From positions 1-34,569 of the forward strand of contig JAMCPX010000018.1 of NCBI GenBank assembly GCA_023382265.1: a stretch of 34,569 bases of DNA. The letters run 5' to 3'. Under the pieces are notes generated by a model. It ran no database searches. It was not told where the DNA came from and was given only the letters and a program-made list of their open reading frames with translations. Positions 1-7,684 of the stretch are shown here, one piece after another; position 1 is the first letter of the stretch, and every line of letters starts with the position of its first letter. This DNA comes from Deltaproteobacteria bacterium. Lineage in GTDB: Bacteria; JAMCPX01. A program made the position numbers and the translations under genes.

Positions 1-65
1 ACCCCATAACCTGCCTCCTTTATCAAAGGCAGACTATAATATCCATCTCTGAAGCTGTATCTTTC

Positions 66-119
66 GGTTAGATTTTTACATGACAAGATGATACCCTCCA
101 TGGTTAGATTTTACATGAC
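66..119 (+). repeat. Two direct copies of an 18-19 bp motif
   Basis: The motif GGTTAGATTTTACATGAC occurs at 102-119 and, with one extra T, at 66-84, giving a 36-bp period. Repeated terminal motifs of this kind occur at the ends of IS21-family insertion sequences, and the complement of the first 14 bases (TGTAAAATCTAACC) starts with TG as those ends do. No transposase is inside the window, so the element itself, if any, lies to the left. The IS link is an inference from memory, not a match I could run. Confidence 0.4.
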
Positions 120-131
120 TCGATTCGATGA

Positions 132-159
132 TTGACTATTTTTTATATTTTAGTATGAT
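132..159 (+). promoter_or_regulatory. Putative sigma-70 promoter of the pan operon
   Basis: TTGACT at 132-137 and TATGAT at 154-159 are separated by 16 bases in an AT-rich stretch, close to the -35/-10 consensus. Transcription would start near 166 and produce a leader of about 87 nt before panB. The predicted leader includes the hairpin that ends at the panB start. Confidence 0.55.
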
Positions 160-193
160 ACGAATTGATCCGCTTGGATCCTTATTATATGGA

Positions 194-252
194 CCGAGAC
201 GGTAGAGTAGGAAAATGTAAAAAGCTCCAACCGTTTCGGCTGGAGCTTTTTT
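194..252 (+). promoter_or_regulatory. Terminator/SD-sequestering hairpin (candidate attenuator) at panB
   Basis: Bases 219-229 (five A, then GCTCCA) pair with 241-251 (TGGAGC, then T), with CCG 231-233 pairing CGG 237-239 around a TTT loop. A run of six T ends at 252 and the panB ATG is 253-255, so an intrinsic-terminator-like hairpin abuts the start codon. The only Shine-Dalgarno-like sequence, GGAG at 242-245, lies in the 3' arm. Upstream bases 194-203 (CCGAGACGGT) can pair with 230-239 (ACCGTTTCGG) over 10 bp with one G-U, an alternative that competes with the inner hairpin. The structure is seen; its regulatory role is inferred. It could instead be the terminator of an upstream gene. Confidence 0.6.
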
Positions 253-1059
253 ATGGATAGAAAAAAGATAACTATACAAAATTTGGCAAGCATGTATGAA
301 GCAGGCGATAAGATCAGCATGATCACGGCGTATGATTATCCATCAGCTGTTATTGCGGATGAAGCGGGTATTGATGTCATACTTGTAGGCGATTCTCTTG
401 GAATGGTCATCAACGGTTATAAAAACACACTCCCTGTTACTCTGGATGAAATCATATATCATACAAAGGCGGTTGTGCGTGCATGCAGGTACAGCTTCGT
501 TGTGGCTGATATGCCTTTCCTTTCTTATCAAACGGGCATTAGGGATGCCATCTTCAACGCAGGCAGACTTATAAAAGAAGGTGGCGCAGAAGCTGTTAAG
601 ATTGAAGGCGGGAACAATATACAAGGTACAATAAAGTCAATTGTGGATATTGATATACCTGTTATGGGCCACATAGGGCTTACACCCCAATCCATACATC
701 GTATGGGAGGTTATAAAGTGCAGGGCAGGGATGAAGTAAGCCGTAAATTACTTATTGAGGATGCCGTTGCAATTCAGGATGCAGGCGCATTTTCTGTTGT
801 TTTTGAAGGAATGCCGTCCGCACTTGCAAAAGAGATCACACCAAGGCTCCATATCCCTGCAATTGGTATCGGTGCAGGCATAGATGTGAATGGCCAGGTG
901 CTGGTATTTCACGATATACTCGGGTTAAGCAGCGGTAAACAACCAACTTTCGTAAAACAGTACGCAAACCTTAAAGAAATAGCCGTTGATGCAATAAAGA
1001 CGTATATAAAAGAAGTAAAGGATGGTGTGTTCCCAGGATTGGAAAACACTTACAAATAA
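253..1059 (+). CDS. panB: 3-methyl-2-oxobutanoate (ketopantoate) hydroxymethyltransferase
   Basis: PanB transfers a hydroxymethyl group from 5,10-methylene-tetrahydrofolate to alpha-ketoisovalerate, giving ketopantoate, the first committed step of pantothenate synthesis in the cytoplasm. The 268-residue protein is of normal family length. The start is fixed by the family N-terminus (KKITIQNL, then TAYDYPSA). Metal-binding residues correspond to D47 in VGDSLGM, D86 in ADMP and E118 in KIEGG; the catalytic glutamate is E185 in FEGMPS; HIGLTPQ follows at 140. It is the first gene of a pan-birA-coaX operon, three bases ahead of panC. Its translation start lies immediately after a terminator-like hairpin that contains its only SD-like sequence. 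Confidence 0.97.
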   Translation: MDRKKITIQNLASMYEAGDKISMITAYDYPSAVIADEAGIDVILVGDSLGMVINGYKNTLPVTLDEIIYHTKAVVRACRYSFVVADMPFLSYQTGIRDAIFNAGRLIKEGGAEAVKIEGGNNIQGTIKSIVDIDIPVMGHIGLTPQSIHRMGGYKVQGRDEVSRKLLIEDAVAIQDAGAFSVVFEGMPSALAKEITPRLHIPAIGIGAGIDVNGQVLVFHDILGLSSGKQPTFVKQYANLKEIAVDAIKTYIKEVKDGVFPGLENTYK

Positions 1060-1062
1060 TAT

Positions 1063-1914
1063 ATGCGAACCATAACACATGTAAAAGAAATGCAGAGGTT
1101 CTCAATTGACCAAAGGATGGAGGGTAAGAAGATCGTCCTTGTCCCTACAATGGGATATTTGCATGACGGGCATCTAAGCCTTCTTAAAAAGGGAAGGGCA
1201 ATGGGGGATATACTCGTTATGAGCCTCTTTGTAAATCCATTGCAGTTTGCCCTCGGGGAGGATCTTAATAGATATCCGAGAGATTTTAACAGAGATGAAA
1301 ATCTTGCCGAACAGGCCCAAACCGATGTAGTTTTTTGTCCATCCGGCAGCGAAATGTATACGGATGATTTTAAAACAGAAGTGGTAATTAAAGATCTATC
1401 GAATATCCTTTGCGGTAAAACAAGGCCGGGACATTTTAAAGGTGTTGCAACAGTTGTTTTGAAATTGTTCAACATAGTTATGCCTCATGTTGCTTTGTTC
1501 GGTGAAAAAGATTTTCAGCAGCTTGTTATCATAAAGCGTATGATAGAAGACCTCAATGTTTCTGTTGATATTATAGGAATGCCCATCGTCAGGGAGCCGG
1601 ATGGACTTGCAATGAGTTCGAGGAATGTTTATCTATCCGGGACAGAAAGAAAAAATGCGCTTTCTATATCAAGAGGGTTATACAAGTCACTTGATGCCTA
1701 TAAAGAAGGTATGAGGGACAAAGCACAGCTAATAAGTATTGTAAGAAAAGAAATAGCAGATGCGGGATTGAAAGAGGACTATATAGAGATAATTGATGAG
1801 AAGACACTTGAACCGGTCCCTGACGAACTGAATAGTGGAAGGATAGTCGCAGCTGTTTATGCAGGCAATACAAGGCTGATAGATAATATGAGTTTAAAAA
1901 ATGTAAATAGGTAA
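1063..1914 (+). CDS. panC: Pantothenate synthetase (pantoate-beta-alanine ligase)
   Basis: PanC joins pantoate and beta-alanine using ATP via a pantoyl-adenylate intermediate. The 283-residue protein has the expected length and motifs: PTMGYLHDGHLSL near residue 28 (nucleotidyltransferase HxGH-type signature), FVNPLQF, RYPRDF, LFGEKDFQQL, and the AMSSRN ATP-binding loop. The start lies three bases after the panB stop with no clear ribosome binding site, so it is probably translationally coupled to panB. The next gene supplies beta-alanine, so the three pan genes form a complete branch apart from ketopantoate reductase (panE or ilvC), which is not in this window. Confidence 0.97.
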   Translation: MRTITHVKEMQRFSIDQRMEGKKIVLVPTMGYLHDGHLSLLKKGRAMGDILVMSLFVNPLQFALGEDLNRYPRDFNRDENLAEQAQTDVVFCPSGSEMYTDDFKTEVVIKDLSNILCGKTRPGHFKGVATVVLKLFNIVMPHVALFGEKDFQQLVIIKRMIEDLNVSVDIIGMPIVREPDGLAMSSRNVYLSGTERKNALSISRGLYKSLDAYKEGMRDKAQLISIVRKEIADAGLKEDYIEIIDEKTLEPVPDELNSGRIVAAVYAGNTRLIDNMSLKNVNR

Positions 1915-1933
1915 AACGTAAATTGGAGGTAAA

Positions 1934-2317
1934 ATGGAAAGAACAATGTTAAAATCAAAAATCCACAGGGCTTTTGTTACAGAGGCTGATCTGAGTTATG
2001 AGGGCAGTATTACAATTGATGAAGAATTAATGGAACTTGCTGACTTAAAAGAGTACGAACTCGTAAAGATATGGGATGTAAGTAATGGTAACAGACTTGA
2101 GACTTACACGATAAAAGGTGAAAAGGGCACGGGGATCATCTGTATAAACGGTGCTGCAGCGCATCTTATACGAAAAGGAGATACGGTTATAATTGCGAGT
2201 TTTGTTAACATGCCAGAGTCAGACATACCTGCTGATTATGCCCCGAGGGTTCTTTATATGGAAGGAAGAAATATAATAAAATCTACAAAAAATATACCGG
2301 CGGTATCTGTTGCATAA
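1934..2317 (+). CDS. panD: Aspartate 1-decarboxylase
   Basis: PanD decarboxylates aspartate to beta-alanine for PanC. It is made as an inactive proenzyme that self-cleaves at a Gly-Ser bond to create a pyruvoyl group. Here the cleavage site is G24-S25 within YEGSITID, in the same position as in characterised enzymes, and the N-terminus (MLKSKIHRAFVTEADL) matches the family. K9, Y58-region residues and the NGAAA segment are present. The length, 127 residues, is normal. A good SD (GGAGG) lies seven bases before the ATG. It follows panC by 19 bp in the same operon. Confidence 0.96.
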   Translation: MERTMLKSKIHRAFVTEADLSYEGSITIDEELMELADLKEYELVKIWDVSNGNRLETYTIKGEKGTGIICINGAAAHLIRKGDTVIIASFVNMPESDIPADYAPRVLYMEGRNIIKSTKNIPAVSVA

Positions 2318-2328
2318 CCAAAACTGCA

Positions 2329-2345
2329 ATAAGGATTATCCTTAT
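2329..2345. promoter_or_regulatory. 17-bp perfect palindrome between panD and birA
   Basis: ATAAGGATTATCCTTAT is an 8-bp inverted repeat around one central T, in the 54-bp gap before birA. It looks like an operator for a dimeric regulator or a small RNA processing hairpin. The neighbouring BirA has no DNA-binding domain, so it is not likely to be the protein that binds it. The function is unknown. Confidence 0.35.
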
Positions 2346-2371
2346 CGGGAGCATAAGACAGCAAATTTCTT

Positions 2372-3181
2372 ATGAAGGAAGAGAACGGCTATGAACATTT
2401 AATAAAACAAGACCTTGGTTCACTTGGATTTTTGAGTGACGTTGTTTATCATGATTCAATAGATTCTACAAATAAAGAAGCGCTCAGACTTGCACAGCAA
2501 GGCAGCCTGGAATGGACTGTTGTAATCGCGGATCATCAAACGAGAGGACGCGGCAGACAGGGCAGGGTATGGTATTCCCCTTTCAATGTTAACATATACA
2601 CATCATTTATTTTGAGACCATGCTTACCGGTTGAACATCTGCCCGCCATAAGTTTGCTTGCGGGTATGGTTGTTGCAATGGTGATAGAATATTTCACAGG
2701 CATGAATGTTGAGGTAAAATGGCCCAATGATGTGCTTGTCCATAATAAGAAAATAAGCGGAATACTGCTCGAACTCGGTGTTGATAAAGAGAATGAAACC
2801 TTTGTTGTTGTTGGTATCGGAATAAATGTGAATTCGGATATTGCGTCCTATCCGGATGATGTAGCGGGTATTGCATTATCAATGAACTCCTTGACAGGCA
2901 TAACCTATAATAGAACAGAGATTTTAAAGTATCTTTACCGGATATTCAATAAGTGGTATCAGGTATATGTGAGGGATAACGGGTTTAAAGGGATAAAGGA
3001 TACATTTATGAGGAGATTCAAAATGGCTGATGAAATCGTGTACATAGTTGATGGTAAAGACAGAATGAGCGGCTTGATTAAAGACATAGATGATTACGGC
3101 GGATTAATGATAATGGACAAAAACAACAAAGTGAATACGATCAAAACCGGAGATGTGCATTTAATAAGAACTATCGTATAA
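2372..3181 (+). CDS. birA: Biotin--[acetyl-CoA-carboxylase] ligase, monofunctional
   Basis: This enzyme activates biotin with ATP and attaches it to the biotin carboxyl carrier protein. The 269-residue protein has the catalytic domain hallmarks: DSTNKEA at 31, the biotinyl-AMP loop RGRGRQGR at 58-65, KWPNDVLV from 116, KISGILLEL from 127, and VVGIGINV. The C-terminal small domain follows. The N-terminal helix-turn-helix of the bifunctional E. coli BirA is absent, so this is a ligase without repressor activity. A birA-coaX neighbourhood is common in bacteria. The SD before the ATG is weak. Confidence 0.94.
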   Translation: MKEENGYEHLIKQDLGSLGFLSDVVYHDSIDSTNKEALRLAQQGSLEWTVVIADHQTRGRGRQGRVWYSPFNVNIYTSFILRPCLPVEHLPAISLLAGMVVAMVIEYFTGMNVEVKWPNDVLVHNKKISGILLELGVDKENETFVVVGIGINVNSDIASYPDDVAGIALSMNSLTGITYNRTEILKYLYRIFNKWYQVYVRDNGFKGIKDTFMRRFKMADEIVYIVDGKDRMSGLIKDIDDYGGLMIMDKNNKVNTIKTGDVHLIRTIV

Positions 3182-3189
3182 ATAAAATT

Positions 3190-3969
3190 ATGCTGCTGAC
3201 CATAGATGTAGGGAATACAAATATTGTTTTCGGAGTATTCGACGGTGATAGGCTTATAACTCACTGGAGAGTTGTTACGGCTAAAGATAGGACATCCGAT
3301 GAGTACAGATTGTTAATCAAAGAGTTGTTTGCACTGGATGGCCTTGATGTATCTGTCATACATAGTGTTATCATTGCGAGCGTAGTTCCGCCCGTTATTA
3401 CTCCGCTTGAAAAGGCATGCATGGAGTTGTATGGACAAAAAACACTCGTTGTTACACCTGGTATTAAAACAGGAATAAGTATACAGTATGACAACCCAAA
3501 AGAAGTCGGAGCCGATAGAATAGCCAATGCTGTTGCCGGTTATTACAAATATAAAAAGGGCCTTATAGTAGTAGATTTTGGGACTGCAACTACCTTTGAT
3601 TGTGTAAGCAATGATGGTAAATATATAGGAGGTGTTATTGCACCAGGTATCGGTATTTCACTTGAAGCATTATTTACGCATGCCTCAAAACTCCCAAGGG
3701 TTGAAATCCTCAAACCTGCAAAGGTTATAGGATCTAATACAGTTCATAGTATGCAGTCGGGTATTTTTTATGGGTATGTGTCTCTTGTAGACGGACTTAT
3801 TAAGCTTATAACAAAGGATATGATGAACGATGGGCAGCCGGAGATTATAGCAACAGGAGGTCTTGCACCTCTCATTGCGAGTGAGTCACATTTTATCAAA
3901 GATGTTGATGAGTTCTTGACTTTAAAAGGGTTAAAGGTAATATATGAGAAGAATATTATAAAAAGATAA
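3190..3969 (+). CDS. coaX: Type III pantothenate kinase
   Basis: CoaX phosphorylates pantothenate, the first step from pantothenate to CoA, so it uses the product of the panBCD genes just upstream. The 259-residue protein begins with the ASKHA phosphate loop DVGNTN, has ASVVPP, GADRIAN, the second phosphate motif DFGTATTFD, and GGVIAPGI. The C-terminal ATGGLAPLIA is the adenosine-binding segment. It starts eight bases after birA with no clear SD, consistent with coupled translation. Type III kinases are not feedback-inhibited by CoA, which makes transcriptional or leader control of the operon more plausible. Confidence 0.96.
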   Translation: MLLTIDVGNTNIVFGVFDGDRLITHWRVVTAKDRTSDEYRLLIKELFALDGLDVSVIHSVIIASVVPPVITPLEKACMELYGQKTLVVTPGIKTGISIQYDNPKEVGADRIANAVAGYYKYKKGLIVVDFGTATTFDCVSNDGKYIGGVIAPGIGISLEALFTHASKLPRVEILKPAKVIGSNTVHSMQSGIFYGYVSLVDGLIKLITKDMMNDGQPEIIATGGLAPLIASESHFIKDVDEFLTLKGLKVIYEKNIIKR

Positions 3970-3981
3970 TCAAAGGGGTTT

Positions 3982-4464
3982 ATGGTTCCTTTAAATCCAG
4001 AAGAACTATTTGAACAGGCTTTAACCCTTATGAAAAAAGGGCAATATCCAAAAGCACTTGAAATACTGAAAAATCTTGTAGAGAATACGGATTCTTCTAT
4101 ATATGAAATCAAACCTGCTTATCTCTCTTATTATGGTTATCTTACAGGTATCGTGCATCATGATTATAAAAAGGCAATTTCCATGTGTAATGATGCAATA
4201 AGTAAAGAATTTTTCCATCCTGATTTTTATTTGAACCTTGGCAAACTATACCTTATTACGGGAAATAAATCTATGGCTATTAAAACCTTTTACAAAGGTT
4301 TAAAAATAGATAAAACACACGAAGCTCTTTTGGCTCTGATAAAAGAGCTTGGCGTAAGAAAAAAGCCCCTATTCACTTTCCTTCATAGAGAGAATCTTCT
4401 TAACAAGATTACAGGTAGAATTAGAAATCTTATACTAAAAAGTAGAGGGAGGACAAATGGCTGA
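3982..4464 (+). CDS. TPR-repeat protein
   Basis: A 160-residue soluble protein without signal peptide. Two to three TPR-like helical pairs are visible: residues ~5-40 (EELFEQALTLMKKGQYPKAL), ~60-75 and ~80-115 (FYLNLGKLYLITGNKSMAIK). The C-terminus is basic (RKKPLFTFLHRENLL, then RIRNLILKSRGR). The SD AAAGGGG precedes the ATG by six bases. Its end overlaps the next gene by eight bases, so it is in the same operon. A protein-protein interaction role is likely, but no partner can be named. Confidence 0.8.
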   Translation: MVPLNPEELFEQALTLMKKGQYPKALEILKNLVENTDSSIYEIKPAYLSYYGYLTGIVHHDYKKAISMCNDAISKEFFHPDFYLNLGKLYLITGNKSMAIKTFYKGLKIDKTHEALLALIKELGVRKKPLFTFLHRENLLNKITGRIRNLILKSRGRTNG

Positions 4465-6532
4465 TAATAAGGTGGAAACCAGAAATATCGCGATTGTCGG
4501 TTTTGGTGGAAGCGGTAAAACGCAGCTTGCCGATACTATACTTTTTAATGCCAGGGTTGTTCCAACTATAGGTAAGGTTATCGATAAAACATCTAATATG
4601 GTCCTTGAGGAAGAGGAATTTATGCATCTCACAACCATAACTTCTTCGGTTGCAACGATTGATATGAATGGTATGAGATTCAATATAATAGATACACCGA
4701 GTCAGGACGGCTTTATAGGGGATACAATAAACGCAATGATTGCTGCTGATGGTGTGATTTTTGTAATGAGTGCACAAACCGATATAAAAAGAGAGGGCGA
4801 AGTTTTATTAAAATATGCAAAACTATTTAATCTGCCTGTAATATTTTTTATGAATAAGATGGATGTGGAAAATGCAGACTTTGAAAATGCACTCGAAGAA
4901 TATGGTAATTATCTTGGCGTAAAGATAACACCTATTGCTGTTCCTATCGGTAACGGGAATACCTTCGAAGGCGTATTAGATCTGATTGACAAGAAGTCGT
5001 ACACATATACCAGAGATGGAGCGGGCAAGACTAAACAGATTACGGATAAACCTCAGGATAGTGATGCATACGAAAAGATGCTTATAGAAGCTGTAGCAGA
5101 GAGCGATGATAATCTGCTGGAAAAATATCTTAATGGTGTAAACATAACTCTCGAAGAAATGCGTATCTCAATGAGGCATGCTGTTTTAACAAGAAGCCTG
5201 TTTCCTGTAATTCCCGGTTCTTCATTACTTAACATGGGTATCAATAAACTGATAGAATTTTGTTCTATGTTATTGCCGTTTCACAATGAGCTAAACCAAA
5301 CGGTTGTAATTAAATCTTCGGATGGTTCAAAAACAGCAGAAGTTAAAAAGACAGAATCAGAAAAACCTGTGGTATACATTTTTAAAACATCCGTAGACCC
5401 GTTTGCCGGGAAATTAAGCTTCGGAAGGGTTTTGTCGGGCACAATTCATTCGGATACAACTCTTTATAATGCAGCAGGAGGAATTGAGGAAAAGGTCAGT
5501 CACTTATACACGCTGACCGGTAAAAAGAACAAACTTGTTGATTCAGCTCAAGCCGGAGATATTGTGGCGTTTTCAAAACTGTATGCAACAAAAACAGGCG
5601 ATACTCTTAAAGGTGTTAAGGATGATCTGTTCATACCTCATGCTTATGTTCCAAAAAAGTTAGCATCTTACTCTGTAAAGCCGAAGGGTAAAAGTGATGA
5701 AGACAAGATTGTACAGACGCTTAATAAAATTATAGAGGAAGATCCCTCATTGTCTTTACGCAGAGAATCACAGTTTAAAGAGCTGATCATAGAAGGGACA
5801 ACAAAAGAACAGATAGAAATAGCAATCCATAAGGCTAAGAGGAAGTACGGCGTGGAACTTGAGCTCGTATTACCTCAGATACCTTACAGAGAAACGATAA
5901 AAGTAAAAGCAGAGGCGCAGGGTAAATATAAAAAACAGTCGGGTGGAAGGGGACAGTACGGAGACGTGTGGTTAAGGCTTGAGCCATTACAGAGGGGTAA
6001 GGGGATAGAATTCGTTGATAGTGTGGTAGGTGGATCTGTACCAAGACAGTATATCCCCGCTGTTGAAAAGGGTTTAAGAGAGGCCGCACAAGATGGATTT
6101 CTTGCAGGATATCCCATGGTTGATTTGAAAGCAACCTTATATTACGGATCATATCATGTAGTTGACTCATCAGAAATGGCTTTCAAAATAGCTGCATCAC
6201 TTGCATTCAAAAAATGTATTGAGAATGCATCCCCTATCATATTAGAACCGGTTATGTTAATCGAAGTAAATGTACCCGAAGAGTTTACAGGTGAAGTTAT
6301 TGGTGAACTCAATGCAAAACGGGCAAAGATCCTCGGTATGGATACCACGGAAGACAAAAAACAGATAGTAAAGGCCCATGTACCTCTCGTAGAGGTCCAA
6401 TCTTACGGGACCGAGCTGAGAGCCATAACTAAAGGCATGGGAACATTTGATTTGCAGTTTTTAGGCTATATGGAAGTACCTACTCACTTGTTAGAGAAGC
6501 TTATAAATAATGATAAAGAGGTTAAGGTATAA
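4457..6532 (+). CDS. EF-G-like translational GTPase (EF-G2 type)
   Basis: A full-length 691-residue EF-G paralogue. The P-loop is GFGGSGKT (15-22) rather than the GHIDAGKTT of the canonical EF-G. The G3 motif reads DTPSQDGF (79-86) where canonical factors have DTPGHVDF, so both the invariant Gly and the catalytic His are replaced. G4 is intact (NKMD, 133-136). Domain II, III and IV (QSGGRGQYGDV, GGSVPRQYIPAVEKGLREA) and the C-terminal EF-G domain V follow. EF-G2 proteins are known paralogues that do not replace FusA. Replacement of His suggests slow or altered GTP hydrolysis. It overlaps the TPR gene and has an AGGGAGGA SD inside that gene. Confidence 0.88.
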   Translation: MADNKVETRNIAIVGFGGSGKTQLADTILFNARVVPTIGKVIDKTSNMVLEEEEFMHLTTITSSVATIDMNGMRFNIIDTPSQDGFIGDTINAMIAADGVIFVMSAQTDIKREGEVLLKYAKLFNLPVIFFMNKMDVENADFENALEEYGNYLGVKITPIAVPIGNGNTFEGVLDLIDKKSYTYTRDGAGKTKQITDKPQDSDAYEKMLIEAVAESDDNLLEKYLNGVNITLEEMRISMRHAVLTRSLFPVIPGSSLLNMGINKLIEFCSMLLPFHNELNQTVVIKSSDGSKTAEVKKTESEKPVVYIFKTSVDPFAGKLSFGRVLSGTIHSDTTLYNAAGGIEEKVSHLYTLTGKKNKLVDSAQAGDIVAFSKLYATKTGDTLKGVKDDLFIPHAYVPKKLASYSVKPKGKSDEDKIVQTLNKIIEEDPSLSLRRESQFKELIIEGTTKEQIEIAIHKAKRKYGVELELVLPQIPYRETIKVKAEAQGKYKKQSGGRGQYGDVWLRLEPLQRGKGIEFVDSVVGGSVPRQYIPAVEKGLREAAQDGFLAGYPMVDLKATLYYGSYHVVDSSEMAFKIAASLAFKKCIENASPIILEPVMLIEVNVPEEFTGEVIGELNAKRAKILGMDTTEDKKQIVKAHVPLVEVQSYGTELRAITKGMGTFDLQFLGYMEVPTHLLEKLINNDKEVKV

Positions 6533-6534
6533 TT

Positions 6535-7683
6535 ATGGATGAAAAGCATAAAAAAACGGCAAAAAAGACGATAGCGGATGAGCTTCTTGAAGATGATTTT
6601 TTTAAGCCGCCGTTAGAAGAAGTTGTCGAGGAACCTGTTCAGGAAAACAAGGAAAAACAAACGAAAGCAGAAGAAGAGAGCTTATTGTTTGATGAATTCC
6701 TTAAATCTCCTGAAGAGGCAATGAGCGATGTACACGGAATTACTACCTCTGCTAAGTATGCTGCTATAGATGAAACAGAAGTTAAAGCATATCAACCTCA
6801 ATCAGGGACTAAAAGTACCCAGCCATTTGCTGTGGCTACAGTTGAAAAAACTGGTTCAAGTATGGCTAAGATCGCCATCATAACATTAGGAATTGTCGTA
6901 CTGTTACTCAGCAGTGGAGTTATATATCTATATCTTAATAGCTCGGCAAATCAACATGTTCCAAGCCAGAATGAAGTAGAAGGTTCACAGAAAGTTGTTA
7001 TTAATCATCCGTCAATGAATGAGAATAAACAGCAGCAGGCAGCAGGGCAAACGAGCAATATAAATCCTCAACAGCAGGTTACCGGGCATCCAAGTAACAT
7101 TTCCGATAATAATATAAAAGAACCCCAGCCACAGCAGCCCAAACAGGCAGAAGTGGCTGAGAATGTTCCATCAACAGCACCTGCAACACCGCCTAATCCT
7201 TCTTTACAACAGTCAGCGCAAAATTTTGTGGTAATGCTTGATACGGTCAGATCTAAGGCAGATTTAGCTGTAATTAAACGTATAGCACATACCACAAATA
7301 CGGGGTTAAAGATTGGATCTACAGAAAACAAAACTGCAACAACGATATATGCGCTTTATGTAAAAACTCTTTATCCATCAGATGGTGAAGCAACGGCAGA
7401 CAATCTCAAACTTATGATGGCAGGCATACAGAATGCGGCTATAGTTAAGGCGGACGGCGGTTATAGAATATTTATCGGTAAATATCCTACAAGAGCAAAA
7501 GCATTGACGAATGCCAAGGGTATAAAAAATGCAGGGTTAAATGAACTGATTAAAGAAATAAGAAACATAACCGTAACATATAATATAAATGTAAAAGGTT
7601 TTAAATCTAATAAAGAGGCAAAAACATTTATTACAAGGGTTAGACGGTTTGCTTTAAGATCAACCATAAAAAAAGAACAATAA
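6535..7683 (+). CDS. Bitopic membrane protein with SPOR-like periplasmic domain
   Basis: A 382-residue protein with an acidic cytoplasmic N-terminal region (1-105, rich in Glu and Lys), one transmembrane helix at about 111-134 (IAIITLGIVVLLLSSGVIYL), a Gln/Pro/Asn-rich spacer to ~225, then a folded C-terminal region. That region contains GGYRIFIGKYPTRAKAL near 300-320, which resembles SPOR repeats that bind denuded peptidoglycan. The layout (N-in, single TM, linker, SPOR) is that of division or envelope proteins such as FtsN or DedD. It starts two bases after the EF-G2 stop. The SPOR assignment is by pattern only. Confidence 0.6.
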   Translation: MDEKHKKTAKKTIADELLEDDFFKPPLEEVVEEPVQENKEKQTKAEEESLLFDEFLKSPEEAMSDVHGITTSAKYAAIDETEVKAYQPQSGTKSTQPFAVATVEKTGSSMAKIAIITLGIVVLLLSSGVIYLYLNSSANQHVPSQNEVEGSQKVVINHPSMNENKQQQAAGQTSNINPQQQVTGHPSNISDNNIKEPQPQQPKQAEVAENVPSTAPATPPNPSLQQSAQNFVVMLDTVRSKADLAVIKRIAHTTNTGLKIGSTENKTATTIYALYVKTLYPSDGEATADNLKLMMAGIQNAAIVKADGGYRIFIGKYPTRAKALTNAKGIKNAGLNELIKEIRNITVTYNINVKGFKSNKEAKTFITRVRRFALRSTIKKEQ

Positions 7684-7684
7684 G

